From the NCBI GenBank assembly GCA_900471605.1, contig UCEY01000052.1:1-62946 (forward strand): 62,946 nt of DNA, in the 5' to 3' direction. Within the stretch, counting starts at the first letter, position 1. Each line of letters opens with the position of its first letter. Below are positions 32,640 to 40,293 of this stretch, one piece after another. The notes under the pieces were generated by a model that made no database searches, was not told the DNA's origin, and saw nothing but the letters and a program-made list of their open reading frames with translations. Both the position numbers and the translations under genes were made by a program. The DNA is from Hyphomicrobiales bacterium. Lineage in GTDB: Bacteria > Pseudomonadota > Alphaproteobacteria > Rhizobiales > Rhizobiaceae.

Positions 32640-33782
32640 ATGACAAAGCTTCTCGAGATGATTTTGGGGCGCAAGCGCGTCCTGGTAAAGGAAAACGAAC
32701 GTGTGATCGCCCTCAACGAGGGCCGTATTCAGGGCATTTACGGGGCCGGCATGCATTGGCTGCGGAACACCCGAAATAGCCTGGAGATCGCGCGCTACGA
32801 CCTGACCAACCCGGCATTCGTTTCGGTTTACGAGAAGGCTCTGTTCGATAGGCTCCCGGATGTCGCCGAGCGCAACCTGACCGTTTTCCGAACTGCCGCC
32901 ACCGAGGTTGCGGTGATCGAGCGGGACGGTGTGATCCACTCCGTCTTGATGCCGAACCAGAAGCTCGTCGTCTGGAAGGACGCCGGGCCGTGGACGGAAA
33001 AGCGGATCGACGTTTCGGAGAACCTGACCGTCGACCCGGCATTGACGCGCCGGATCGTCCAGGCCCGTAAGGCCGAAGCGATCACCATGCATCTCGTCAA
33101 CGAAGGGCAGGTGGGTCTGCTGTTCATCGACGGCGCGCAGGCCGGAACGCTCGTCGCTGGTATCCATGCCTTCTGGAATGTCGGCAAGGCTTGCCAGGTG
33201 AAGGTGATCGACCTGAAGTGGCAGTCGCTCGACGTTTCGGGCCAGGAACTCCTGACCCGTGACCGCGTGACGATCCGCGTCAACATCTCCGCCGAATACC
33301 GGGTTACCGATCCGGTCAAGGCGGTGACCGTTGTGAAGGACTTCTCCGACGCGCTGTACCGCGCGCTGCAGTTCGTCTTCCGCCGTACGCTCGGCAGCCT
33401 GACGCTCGACCAGATCCTCGAGCGGAAGGTGACGATCAATGCCGAAGCCGCCGAAAAGGTCCGCGAGGACATGGCGGCGATCGGCATCGAGGTCTCCGGC
33501 ATCGAGCTCAAGGACGTGATCCTGCCGGGCGAAATGCGTGAGATCCTGAACCAGGTCGTTACCGCCGAAAAGCAGGCCGAGGCCAACGTCATTCGCCGCC
33601 GCGAGGAAACGAACGCCACCCGTTCGCTCCTCAACACGGCGAAGGTCATGGCCGAAAACCCGGTCATGCTGCGCCTGAAGGAGCTCGAAGCGCTCGAAAC
33701 CATCGCCGGCAAGGTTGGTCACCTGACCATCCATAACGGCACCGGCGGATTGATGCACGACATCGTCAATCTGCGTGACTGA
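32640..33782 (+). CDS. slipin-family (SPFH/band 7) protein
   Basis: 380 aa from the ATG at 32640, behind AAGGAG. The SPFH domain covers about residues 140-300 (TMHLVNEGQVGLLFIDG; SLDVSGQELLTRDRVTIRVN; EYRVTDPVKAV). It is followed by the helical region EILNQVVTAEKQAEANVIRRREETNATRSLLNTAKV, characteristic of slipins. An N-terminal half-copy (KENERVIALNEGRIQGIYGAG, about 17-37) resembles the first strand of the same domain. There is no N-terminal membrane hairpin, unlike stomatin-type slipins. No nfeD gene follows. The tRNA-like array lies 250 bp upstream on the same strand. Slipins of this longer, soluble-looking kind are, from memory, found near RtcB-type RNA-repair genes. Confidence 0.85.
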   Translation: MTKLLEMILGRKRVLVKENERVIALNEGRIQGIYGAGMHWLRNTRNSLEIARYDLTNPAFVSVYEKALFDRLPDVAERNLTVFRTAATEVAVIERDGVIHSVLMPNQKLVVWKDAGPWTEKRIDVSENLTVDPALTRRIVQARKAEAITMHLVNEGQVGLLFIDGAQAGTLVAGIHAFWNVGKACQVKVIDLKWQSLDVSGQELLTRDRVTIRVNISAEYRVTDPVKAVTVVKDFSDALYRALQFVFRRTLGSLTLDQILERKVTINAEAAEKVREDMAAIGIEVSGIELKDVILPGEMREILNQVVTAEKQAEANVIRRREETNATRSLLNTAKVMAENPVMLRLKELEALETIAGKVGHLTIHNGTGGLMHDIVNLRD

Positions 33783-33850
33783 TAAGGCAGGTGCCGTCTC
33801 GGATTTCGGGGCGGCGCCTGTTATAGGTCTCTCACTTTGGAGGAGACCTC

Positions 33851-34120
33851 ATGTCGAAATCTGATCTTTCAACCTTGATCGATGCCTTCGACCAGCTCGC
33901 CGACGCGGGCTTCACGATGGGCGCTGAATGGGAAACGGTCCACAATATTTGCCAGGCCCATGAAGGCGACAAGCCGTTCGACTGGGGCCACGCGCTCTGC
34001 CACCGCATCGAAGGCGACGACTGGAACGCCGACTATTGGTACCGCCGAGCCGGCAAGAAGCGGATCGGCTCGATCGGCGAAGAGTGGGCTGCGATGAAGG
34101 TCGAGCTTACGGTTGCCTGA
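33851..34120 (+). CDS. conserved hypothetical protein, 89 residues
   Basis: ATG at 33851 with GGAGG upstream. The acidic, Trp-rich sequence (FDWGHALCHRIEGDDWNADYWYRRAG at about 42-67) has no signal peptide or membrane span. Similar short proteins with the WYRRAG ending are widespread in Proteobacteria in my memory, but I cannot give a function. It follows the slipin gene by 68 bp, with a hairpin in between, and is followed by a good terminator. Confidence 0.7.
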   Translation: MSKSDLSTLIDAFDQLADAGFTMGAEWETVHNICQAHEGDKPFDWGHALCHRIEGDDWNADYWYRRAGKKRIGSIGEEWAAMKVELTVA

Positions 34121-34134
34121 CGCCTGTAAAGTTT

Positions 34135-34168
34135 GCCGCGCGCCAAGGAGGCACGCGGCGTTTCTTTC
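34135..34168 (+). terminator. intrinsic terminator after the 89-residue gene
   Basis: GCCGCG-GCC and GGC-CGCGGC form a nine-pair stem (one bulged base on each side) around AAGGA, followed by TTTCTTTC. It also lies at the end of the YjhX-like gene that reads towards it from the other strand. Confidence 0.7.
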
Positions 34169-34425
34169 TATCGATTATCCTGCTCGGCTCTCACCAGTAC
34201 CAGCCCCCTTTCGGTGATGCGGTATGGCCTGCCGCCCTGGGATTTGATCGCCTTCTTCTGCTTGAGCTTGCGGAAGGTGACGAGGTCGAGGCCCGAGAAA
34301 GCCCAGCCCTCGCGGGTGACGAGCTGCAGCTTTTCGATCTTCCTGTTGTCGTCGCGGGTAATCTCGATCCTGCCGCCCTGGGCGAGCAGATGGAGGATGC
34401 GCTGTTCGGCGCGGGAAATGTCCAT
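34168..34425 (-). CDS. YjhX-like protein (UPF0386)
   Basis: 85 aa from the ATG at 34425. MDISRAEQRILHLLAQGGRI, REGWAFSGLDLVTFRKLKQKK and GGRPYRITERGLVLVRAEQDNR match the UPF0386/YjhX family in length and order. E. coli YjhX is reported as a toxin acting on topoisomerase I, with the acetyltransferase YjhQ as antitoxin. Here a GNAT gene begins 278 bp away on the opposite strand, which is suggestive but not the usual overlapping arrangement. Whether this chromosomal copy is toxic is unknown. Confidence 0.8.
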   Translation of the reverse strand: MDISRAEQRILHLLAQGGRIEITRDDNRKIEKLQLVTREGWAFSGLDLVTFRKLKQKKAIKSQGGRPYRITERGLVLVRAEQDNR

Positions 34426-34702
34426 GTCTTGATGTCCGGAGAAGCGCTCGAAACGAGCGCACAAAAACGTTGCCGGCGTCGCAAAACGTCGGGGTTCTCG
34501 TTTTTGTCTGGGCCGGCGCGGCTAGGTGCGGGGCCGGCCCCTTAGCGGGTCTCTACGGAAGAGAACATCAAAACTCCATCGATACGCTATCCGCACTAGG
34601 CGGGTTTTCCCTCTCGGTCAAGCACCTGACGAAAGCGCCCTATAAGTTGCACTGGTCAAAGCGCGGACTCAGTGTTCTACTGACGCTGCAGCAGGGGAAG
34701 AT

Positions 34703-35212
34703 ATGGCCCATATTCGCAATGCGCGTGAGGACGAGGTGGATATCCTGGCGGAAATCGGCTTCCGCTCCTGGGAGAAGGCCATGATTTCGATCGGCGAAAT
34801 GACCGATATGCGCTCCAGCGCCCGCACCGCCTTCCAGAATTTTACCCGCTCCTCCTGGCTCACCATCACCGTCGTCGAACAGGGCGGCAATCTTGCCGGC
34901 TGGGCTGCGCGCGAAAAGCTTGACGAACTGATCTCCGATTTCTGGATCGACCCGTCTTTCAAGGGGCAGGGGCTCGGCCGCGCGCTTCTGACGGAGGTAG
35001 AAGCCGAGATCGTCCATCAGGGTTTCGAAGTCGCCCGCGTCGAGACCCATGCCCGCAATGCCGAGGCGGTCGGCTTCTTCGAGAAGCAGGGTTACTCCAT
35101 CAACTGGCTGTCGATCACCTATTCCCCCAAGATCGACCGCGACGTGCAGTCGGTCGGTCTCTCGAAGCGCCTCGTCCTCGAAGCGCCGGAAACTTACGGG
35201 CCAAGTTTCTAG
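34703..35212 (+). CDS. GNAT-family N-acetyltransferase
   Basis: 169 aa. SDFWIDPSFKGQGLGRALL carries the acetyl-CoA loop, and RNAEAVGFFEKQGYSI is the usual C-terminal GNAT motif. It is a paralogue of the protein at 31437 (same ISD-W-DP core and AGW-ARE block), and the pair brackets the slipin/tRNA-like block. It is divergent from the YjhX-like gene, which raises the question of a YjhX/YjhQ-type relation. Its stop overlaps that of the DUF1294 gene by four bases. Confidence 0.82.
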   Translation: MAHIRNAREDEVDILAEIGFRSWEKAMISIGEMTDMRSSARTAFQNFTRSSWLTITVVEQGGNLAGWAAREKLDELISDFWIDPSFKGQGLGRALLTEVEAEIVHQGFEVARVETHARNAEAVGFFEKQGYSINWLSITYSPKIDRDVQSVGLSKRLVLEAPETYGPSF

Positions 35213-35532
35213 ATCGCCCCTACAATCGCCGCTACAGCTTGCCGCATTAAATCCGGCGCAAGCAGCCATGACGCCGCTCCGATAACATGAAGGGTGACGA
35301 TCATCATCAGCAACGTGCGGAAAGGCTCCTTGCGGGTCTTGTGCCGCAGCATCTGCTGTGCAGCTACAGCGCCCAGGCTGCCTCCGATGAAGGCTATGCC
35401 CAGGAGCGTGCGTTCGCTGATCCGCCACGTGTCGCCGATCGCCGCATGCTTGTCCCACCAATACATGCAGAATGCGACGACGTTCAGGAGTAGATAAAGG
35501 ATGAATGGCGTGAGTAGGGTCGATAGCTCCAT
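35209..35532 (-). CDS. DUF1294 family membrane protein
   Basis: 107 aa with three to four hydrophobic segments. YWWDKHAAIGDTWRISERTLLGIAFIGGSLGA and RHKTRKEPFRTLLMMIV contain the DUF1294 signature (DK.AA...RI.E..L...A..GG..GA...M...RHKT.K..F). Function unknown; some homologues are fused to a cold-shock domain, which is absent here. It is convergent with the GNAT gene and divergent from gatB. Confidence 0.85.
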   Translation of the reverse strand: MELSTLLTPFILYLLLNVVAFCMYWWDKHAAIGDTWRISERTLLGIAFIGGSLGAVAAQQMLRHKTRKEPFRTLLMMIVTLHVIGAASWLLAPDLMRQAVAAIVGAI

Positions 35533-35672
35533 CCCGCAATTTCACCGGAGTCCGGTTAAAACCGGCTGAACAATAGCATTCGCGGCGATCCCTGCTTGCG
35601 GCAAGTCTTGCACCTCCGCGCCATTTGCTCTACCTCCAGAAAATCCAGTCGAGACCATTTCACGAGCATCAG

Positions 35673-37178
35673 ATGACCCTTGTCGACGTCCGCACGCCCG
35701 ATCCGAAACGCTTCATTCCCGGCGCCACCGGCGATTGGGAAGTCATTATCGGCATGGAGGTGCACGCCCAGGTTCTCTCCAATTCCAAGCTCTTCTCCGG
35801 CGCCTCGACCGAGTTCGGCAAGCCGGCCAATTCCAACGTCTCGCTTGTCGATGCGGCCATGCCCGGCATGCTGCCGGTCATCAACGAGGAATGTATCCGC
35901 CAAGCGGTGCGCACCGGTCTCGGCCTCAAGGCCCAGATCAACAAGCGTTCGCTGTTCGACCGCAAGAACTATTTCTATCCGGACCTGCCGCAGGGCTACC
36001 AGATCTCCCAGTACAAGGATCCGATCGTCGGCGAGGGCAAGATTGTCATCTCGCTCGGCCCGGATCGCCAGGGCCAGTTCGAGGATATCGAGATCGGCAT
36101 CGAGCGCCTGCATCTGGAACAGGATGCCGGCAAGCTGATGCACGACCAGCATCCGACCATGTCCTATGTGGACCTCAACCGTTCCGGCGTGGCGCTGATG
36201 GAGATCGTCTCCAAGCCCGACATGCGCTCCTCCGACGAAGCCAAGGCCTACATGACCAAGCTGCGTTCGATCGTGCGTTACCTCGGCACCTGCGACGGCA
36301 ACATGGACGAAGGCTCTATGCGCGCCGACGTCAACGTCTCGGTACGCCGTCCGGGCGCCGAATTCGGCACCCGCTGCGAGATCAAGAACGTCAACTCGAT
36401 CCGCTTCATCGGCCAGGCGATCGAATACGAGGCGCGCCGCCAGATCGGCATTCTCGAGGACGGCGGCTCGATCGACCAGGAAACCCGGCTGTTCGACCCG
36501 AACAAGGGCGAGACCCGTTCGATGCGCTCCAAGGAAGACGCGCACGACTACCGCTATTTCCCCGATCCGGACCTGCTGCCGCTTGAATTCGACGATGCCT
36601 TCATCGAGGAACTGCGTGCAGGCCTGACCGAGCTGCCCGACGATAAGAAGGCCCGTTTCGTGAAGGAGCTCGGCCTGTCGATCTACGACGCCTCGGTTCT
36701 GGTCTCGGAAAAGGCGATCGCCGATTATTTCGAGGCGGTTGCCGAAGGCCGCGACGGCAAGATCGCCGCCAACTGGGTCATCAACGACCTGTTGGGCGCC
36801 TTGAACAGAACCGGCAAAGACATTGAAGAGACTCCGGTTTCTCCCGCCCAGCTCGGCGCCATCATCGACCTCATCAAGGCCGAGACGATTTCCGGCAAGA
36901 TCGCCAAGGACCTGTTCGAGATCGTGCTCACCGAAGGCGGCGATCCGGCCGAGATCGTCGAGTCCCGCGGCATGAAGCAGGTCACCGATACCGGCGCGAT
37001 CGAGGCGGCCGTAGACGAGATCATCGCCGCCAACCCGGACCAGGTCGCCAAGGTCAAGGCGAAACCCACGCTTGCCGGCTGGTTCGTCGGCCAGGTGATG
37101 AAGTCCACCGGCGGCAAGGCCAACCCGCAGGCCGTGCAGGCGCTCGTCAAGGCGAAGCTCGGGATCGAAGAGGAGTAG
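35673..37178 (+). CDS. gatB: Asp-tRNA(Asn)/Glu-tRNA(Gln) amidotransferase subunit B
   Basis: 501 aa from the ATG at 35673. GatB binds the mischarged tRNA and phosphorylates the carboxylate with ATP before amidation. The N-terminal catalytic part has EVIIGMEVHAQV, LSNSKLFSG, RKNYFYPDLPQGYQISQ, MHDQHPTMSYVDLNRSGVALMEIVS and EGSMRADVNVSVR. The C-terminal YqeY-like tail ends VQALVKAKLGIEEE. It completes the GatCAB set, but 4.2 kb from gatA. A GNAT gene follows after 5 bp. Confidence 0.97.
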   Translation: MTLVDVRTPDPKRFIPGATGDWEVIIGMEVHAQVLSNSKLFSGASTEFGKPANSNVSLVDAAMPGMLPVINEECIRQAVRTGLGLKAQINKRSLFDRKNYFYPDLPQGYQISQYKDPIVGEGKIVISLGPDRQGQFEDIEIGIERLHLEQDAGKLMHDQHPTMSYVDLNRSGVALMEIVSKPDMRSSDEAKAYMTKLRSIVRYLGTCDGNMDEGSMRADVNVSVRRPGAEFGTRCEIKNVNSIRFIGQAIEYEARRQIGILEDGGSIDQETRLFDPNKGETRSMRSKEDAHDYRYFPDPDLLPLEFDDAFIEELRAGLTELPDDKKARFVKELGLSIYDASVLVSEKAIADYFEAVAEGRDGKIAANWVINDLLGALNRTGKDIEETPVSPAQLGAIIDLIKAETISGKIAKDLFEIVLTEGGDPAEIVESRGMKQVTDTGAIEAAVDEIIAANPDQVAKVKAKPTLAGWFVGQVMKSTGGKANPQAVQALVKAKLGIEEE

Positions 37179-37183
37179 GCCGG

Positions 37184-37687
37184 ATGGTCTACTTCGTCCG
37201 CACCGCCGGTGATGCTGACGTCGAGAAGATCCGCGCCCTGCTGGCGGCGACCTTCCATGATACCTATGACCCGTTTTATGGGGTGGACCAGGTCCAGCGG
37301 ATGGTGAGCGGCTGGCATTCGGCGGCAGCCGTCCGGGCGCGCATCCAGAAGCGCGGTGGCGAGTTCCTGGTGGCCGACAACGGCAGGGAGATCGGCGGCA
37401 TCGGTTATGCCGCCATGTATCCGAAGATGGTGAAGACGGCGATGCTGCATCAGCTCTACGTCAAGCCGTCCTGCCAGAACGAGGGCATCGGGCGGGATAT
37501 CTTCGCCGAGCTCGAAACCTGTTTCCCGGATGCCGAGATCATGCGGGTCGAGGTGGCGCTGCCGAACGTGCGGGCGCTCTCCTTTTATGAGCGGCTCGGA
37601 TTTTCCGAGGTCGACCGGATGGAGGAATGGGGCGCCCCCAATTCCGGCCTGCCGGCGATCATCATGGAGAAGCGGCTACCGGTCTGA
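37184..37687 (+). CDS. GNAT-family N-acetyltransferase
   Basis: 167 aa, starting 5 bp after gatB and therefore probably co-transcribed. LHQLYVKPSCQNEGIGRDIFAELE is the acetyl-CoA-binding core and NVRALSFYERLGFSEV the C-terminal motif. The substrate is unknown. It is not especially close to the other GNAT proteins in the window. Confidence 0.82.
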   Translation: MVYFVRTAGDADVEKIRALLAATFHDTYDPFYGVDQVQRMVSGWHSAAAVRARIQKRGGEFLVADNGREIGGIGYAAMYPKMVKTAMLHQLYVKPSCQNEGIGRDIFAELETCFPDAEIMRVEVALPNVRALSFYERLGFSEVDRMEEWGAPNSGLPAIIMEKRLPV

Positions 37688-37709
37688 CGGTTGCCGCCCG
37701 ACGACACCC

Positions 37710-38138
37710 TTATTGCGCAGGATCGAATTTCTTGCCGTCCTCGTCGTAGATCGCCACCAGGCTGCATTCCATCAGGCCCTTGCGCTGCTTCATGTCGCAG
37801 ATGGATCTGGAGGCTTTGATGGCGGTCTCCTTGCTGTCGAAGCCGCAGAAGGTCTCGTGCCAATGCGGCCCCTCCTTGGATTGCGCGAAGACGTCGATGC
37901 TCCAGCCGGCCGGGAAACAGGCAGTCGTTTCAAGGCAGTCCTCGGCCGTCCCGCCGTCCTTGATGCATTTCTTCTTGGCGCAGTCGAGCGCCTTGCGGAT
38001 CGAGGACGCAAAGCAGACGCCGCTGCTCATTTCCGGCGCCTGGGAGAAACCGACCGCGCCGCGGCCTTCCGCAAAGGCCGCCATCGGCCACGCCGCCATG
38101 ACGACAGCCAATAAAATCACCCCAGGTCTTTGTGCCAT
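37710..38138 (-). CDS. exported hypothetical protein
   Basis: 142 aa from the ATG at 38138 (11 more codons are open upstream). A signal peptide is visible (MAQRPGVILLAVVMAAWPMAAFA, cleaved before EGRG). The mature part has about seven cysteines (CFASSIRKALDCAKKKC, CLETTACF, CGF, CDM, CSL) and may be disulfide-bonded in the periplasm. I recognise no family. It is convergent with the GNAT at 37184. Confidence 0.65.
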   Translation of the reverse strand: MAQRPGVILLAVVMAAWPMAAFAEGRGAVGFSQAPEMSSGVCFASSIRKALDCAKKKCIKDGGTAEDCLETTACFPAGWSIDVFAQSKEGPHWHETFCGFDSKETAIKASRSICDMKQRKGLMECSLVAIYDEDGKKFDPAQ

Positions 38139-38197
38139 CGCCCCAGCCCCTCTAAGCTTCGCGGGAATCATGCCGATTCTGCGTTGAAAGGAAAGAG

Positions 38198-38662
38198 ATG
38201 ACGGAGAAGCTTATTATCCGCCGGGCTCGCGAAACGGATCTTCCGGCGCTGATCGCCCTTTTTGCCGCCGACGACGTGGGTGGACACGGCGACACGACAG
38301 ACGAAAGCGCCTATGAAGACTATCTGCGCGCCTTCAACGTCATAGATGCATCGCAGAACGAGCAGCTTTTCGTCGCCGATATCGAGGGAGAGGTGGTCGG
38401 CACGTTCGAAATCATGTTCAGCCGGACTTTGACGGGCAGGGGTTCGCTGTCGATGGTCGTGGAAGCCGTCCAGACCCGGTCGGACATGCGCGGCAAAGGC
38501 ATCGGCGCGCGGATGATCGAATATGCGGTCGAGGAGGCGCGGCGCCGCGACTGCCGCACCGTCCGGCTCACCTCCAACATGGCGCGCACCGATGCGCATC
38601 GCTTCTATGAGCGCCTCGGCTTCGCCAAAAGCCATTTCGGCTTCAAGATGAAGCTCAAATGA
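38198..38662 (+). CDS. GNAT-family N-acetyltransferase
   Basis: 154 aa, ATG preceded by GGAAAGAG. LTGRGSLSMVVEAVQTRSDMRGKGIGARMIEY contains the strand 4 and acetyl-CoA loop (RGKGIG), and DAHRFYERLGFAKSHFGFKMKL the final motif. Relatives are often described as aminoalkylphosphonate or rimI-like acetyltransferases, but nothing here fixes the substrate. Confidence 0.85.
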   Translation: MTEKLIIRRARETDLPALIALFAADDVGGHGDTTDESAYEDYLRAFNVIDASQNEQLFVADIEGEVVGTFEIMFSRTLTGRGSLSMVVEAVQTRSDMRGKGIGARMIEYAVEEARRRDCRTVRLTSNMARTDAHRFYERLGFAKSHFGFKMKLK

Positions 38663-38765
38663 GGGTGCGCGACATTTGGAATCACTGGACATCGAAGGCG
38701 CCAAGCGGCATAAGCGGATCAGTCACTTCGATCGTCATCCTGTTTGCCTAGCCGACGGAACATCC

Positions 38766-39164
38766 ATGAAAAACCTCCTGCTGCAGATCTTCACCTGGTG
38801 GAACGGACAGACCATGGGCACCCGGTTCTTCACCTGGCGTTTCGGCAAGAGGGTCGGCGAAGACGAGCTGGGCAATGTCTATTACGAAGGTCCGATGACC
38901 TCCTGGGGCAAGCCGAAGCGTTGGGTGATCTACAAGAACTACGCCGAAGCCTCCGCAATCGGGCCTGGCTGGCACGGCTGGATGCACTACCGCACCGACG
39001 TTCCGCCTTCGAAGGAAGACTACAAGGCGCGGGAATGGCAGAAGCCGCACAAGCCGAATGCCACCGGCACGCCGCTCGCCTATCGCCCGCAGGGCTCGCT
39101 TGCCGCGACCGGCGAACGCCCCCGCGTCACCGGCGATTACGACGCCTGGACGCCCGGCAACTGA
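38766..39164 (+). CDS. NADH:ubiquinone oxidoreductase NDUFA12-like subunit
   Basis: 132 aa. The block WNGQTMGTRFFTWRFGKRVGEDELGNVYYE and the later WHGWMHYRTDVPPS are those of the B17.2/NDUFA12 accessory subunit of complex I, shared by Alphaproteobacteria and mitochondria. No signal peptide. It is an orphan here; the nuo operon is not in the window. The DUF2155 gene follows, a common alphaproteobacterial pairing, ahead of aat. Confidence 0.92.
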   Translation: MKNLLLQIFTWWNGQTMGTRFFTWRFGKRVGEDELGNVYYEGPMTSWGKPKRWVIYKNYAEASAIGPGWHGWMHYRTDVPPSKEDYKAREWQKPHKPNATGTPLAYRPQGSLAATGERPRVTGDYDAWTPGN

Positions 39165-39232
39165 CACCTGTTTTGGCCACATTCGACCTCTAGGGGTCGG
39201 TGCCGACGGGATTTGCCGAGACGGGAAGCATA

Positions 39233-39661
39233 ATGGGATTGATGACGGTTTTTCCACGCAAGCCAATGGTCGGCGCACTGATCGCGCTGGCATCCGTGCT
39301 TGCGGCGGACGGTGTATCGGCGGCGCGGTTGAGCAATCCCGTTGCGGTCTTTGCCGGCATCGACAAGATCACCGGCCGCATCACCACGTTCGACGTCTAT
39401 GTCAACGAGACCGTCCAGTACGGCGCGCTGCAGGTGACGCCGAAAGTCTGCTATTCCCGCGACGAGACGGAAGCCCAGAAGATCGACGGTTTCGTGGAAG
39501 TGGACGAGATCACCCTCGACCGCAAGATCCGCCGCATCTTTACCGGCTGGATGTTCGCCGACAGCCCCGGCCTCAACGCCGTGGAACATCCGATCTATGA
39601 CGTGTGGCTGACTGGCTGCAAGCAGAAGTCCGACGTCCCGCCGCCGAAGGCGACCAACTGA
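39233..39661 (+). CDS. DUF2155 domain periplasmic protein
   Basis: 142 aa from the ATG at 39233 (GGGAAG upstream). A signal peptide of about 28 residues ends at VSA-A. The mature domain starts VAVFAGIDKITGRITTFDVYVNE, includes LQVTPKVCYSR and ends with IFTGWMFADSPGLNAVEHPIYDVWLTGC, the DUF2155 signature with two cysteines. Function unknown. It is convergent with aat, stops 6 bp apart. Confidence 0.88.
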   Translation: MGLMTVFPRKPMVGALIALASVLAADGVSAARLSNPVAVFAGIDKITGRITTFDVYVNETVQYGALQVTPKVCYSRDETEAQKIDGFVEVDEITLDRKIRRIFTGWMFADSPGLNAVEHPIYDVWLTGCKQKSDVPPPKATN

Positions 39662-39667
39662 TCTTCC

Positions 39668-40285
39668 TTAAAACGTCAGATGCGGCACTTCGACCGCGGC
39701 TCTCAGGAGCTTGAGATAGTCGTCCTTGGGAACGTCGATCGCGCCGAACGTCTTCAGATGCTCGGTGGTGAACTGCGTGTCGAGCAGGGTAAAGCCGTTT
39801 TCCCGAAGCCGCTCCACCAGATGCACGAGGCAGATCTTGGAGGCGTTGGTGCGCCTCGAAAACATGCTCTCGCCGAAGAAGGCGGAGCCGAGCGAAACGC
39901 CGTAAAGCCCGCCGACCAGCTCACCGCCCTCGAAGGCCTCGACGCTGTGCGCATGGCCCATGCGGTGCAGTTCGGTATAGAGCTTGCGGATGGTGGAGTT
40001 GATCCAGGTGCTCGGCCGGTCGCCGGCAGGTTCGGCGCATAAGGCCATCACGCGCTCGAAGGCCGTGTCGAAACGGATGTCGAACGGGGCCTTGCGGACC
40101 GCCTTGGCGAGGCTTTTCGAGACGTGGAAGGCGTCGAGCGGCAGGAGCCCACGCATTTCCGGCTCGACCCAGAAGATTTCCGGGTCGTCTGCCGATTCGG
40201 CCATCGGGAAGAGGCCGATGGAATAGGCGCGCAGCAGGATTTCCGGGGTTATCGCCGGGTAATATCTGCCACGTCGCCCTGCCAT
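39668..40285 (-). CDS. aat: leucyl/phenylalanyl-tRNA--protein transferase
   Basis: 205 aa. Adds Leu or Phe to proteins with N-terminal Arg or Lys, marking them for ClpAP in the N-end rule. YSIGLFPMAE, FWVEPEMRGLLPLD, TWINSTIRKLYTELHRMGHAHSVE and LYGVSLGSAFFGESMFSR are the Aat motifs. It starts 8 bp after the accC stop and is the last gene of the aroQ-accB-accC-aat run. Confidence 0.96.
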   Translation of the reverse strand: MAGRRGRYYPAITPEILLRAYSIGLFPMAESADDPEIFWVEPEMRGLLPLDAFHVSKSLAKAVRKAPFDIRFDTAFERVMALCAEPAGDRPSTWINSTIRKLYTELHRMGHAHSVEAFEGGELVGGLYGVSLGSAFFGESMFSRRTNASKICLVHLVERLRENGFTLLDTQFTTEHLKTFGAIDVPKDDYLKLLRAAVEVPHLTF

Positions 40286-40293
40286 CGATCTCC

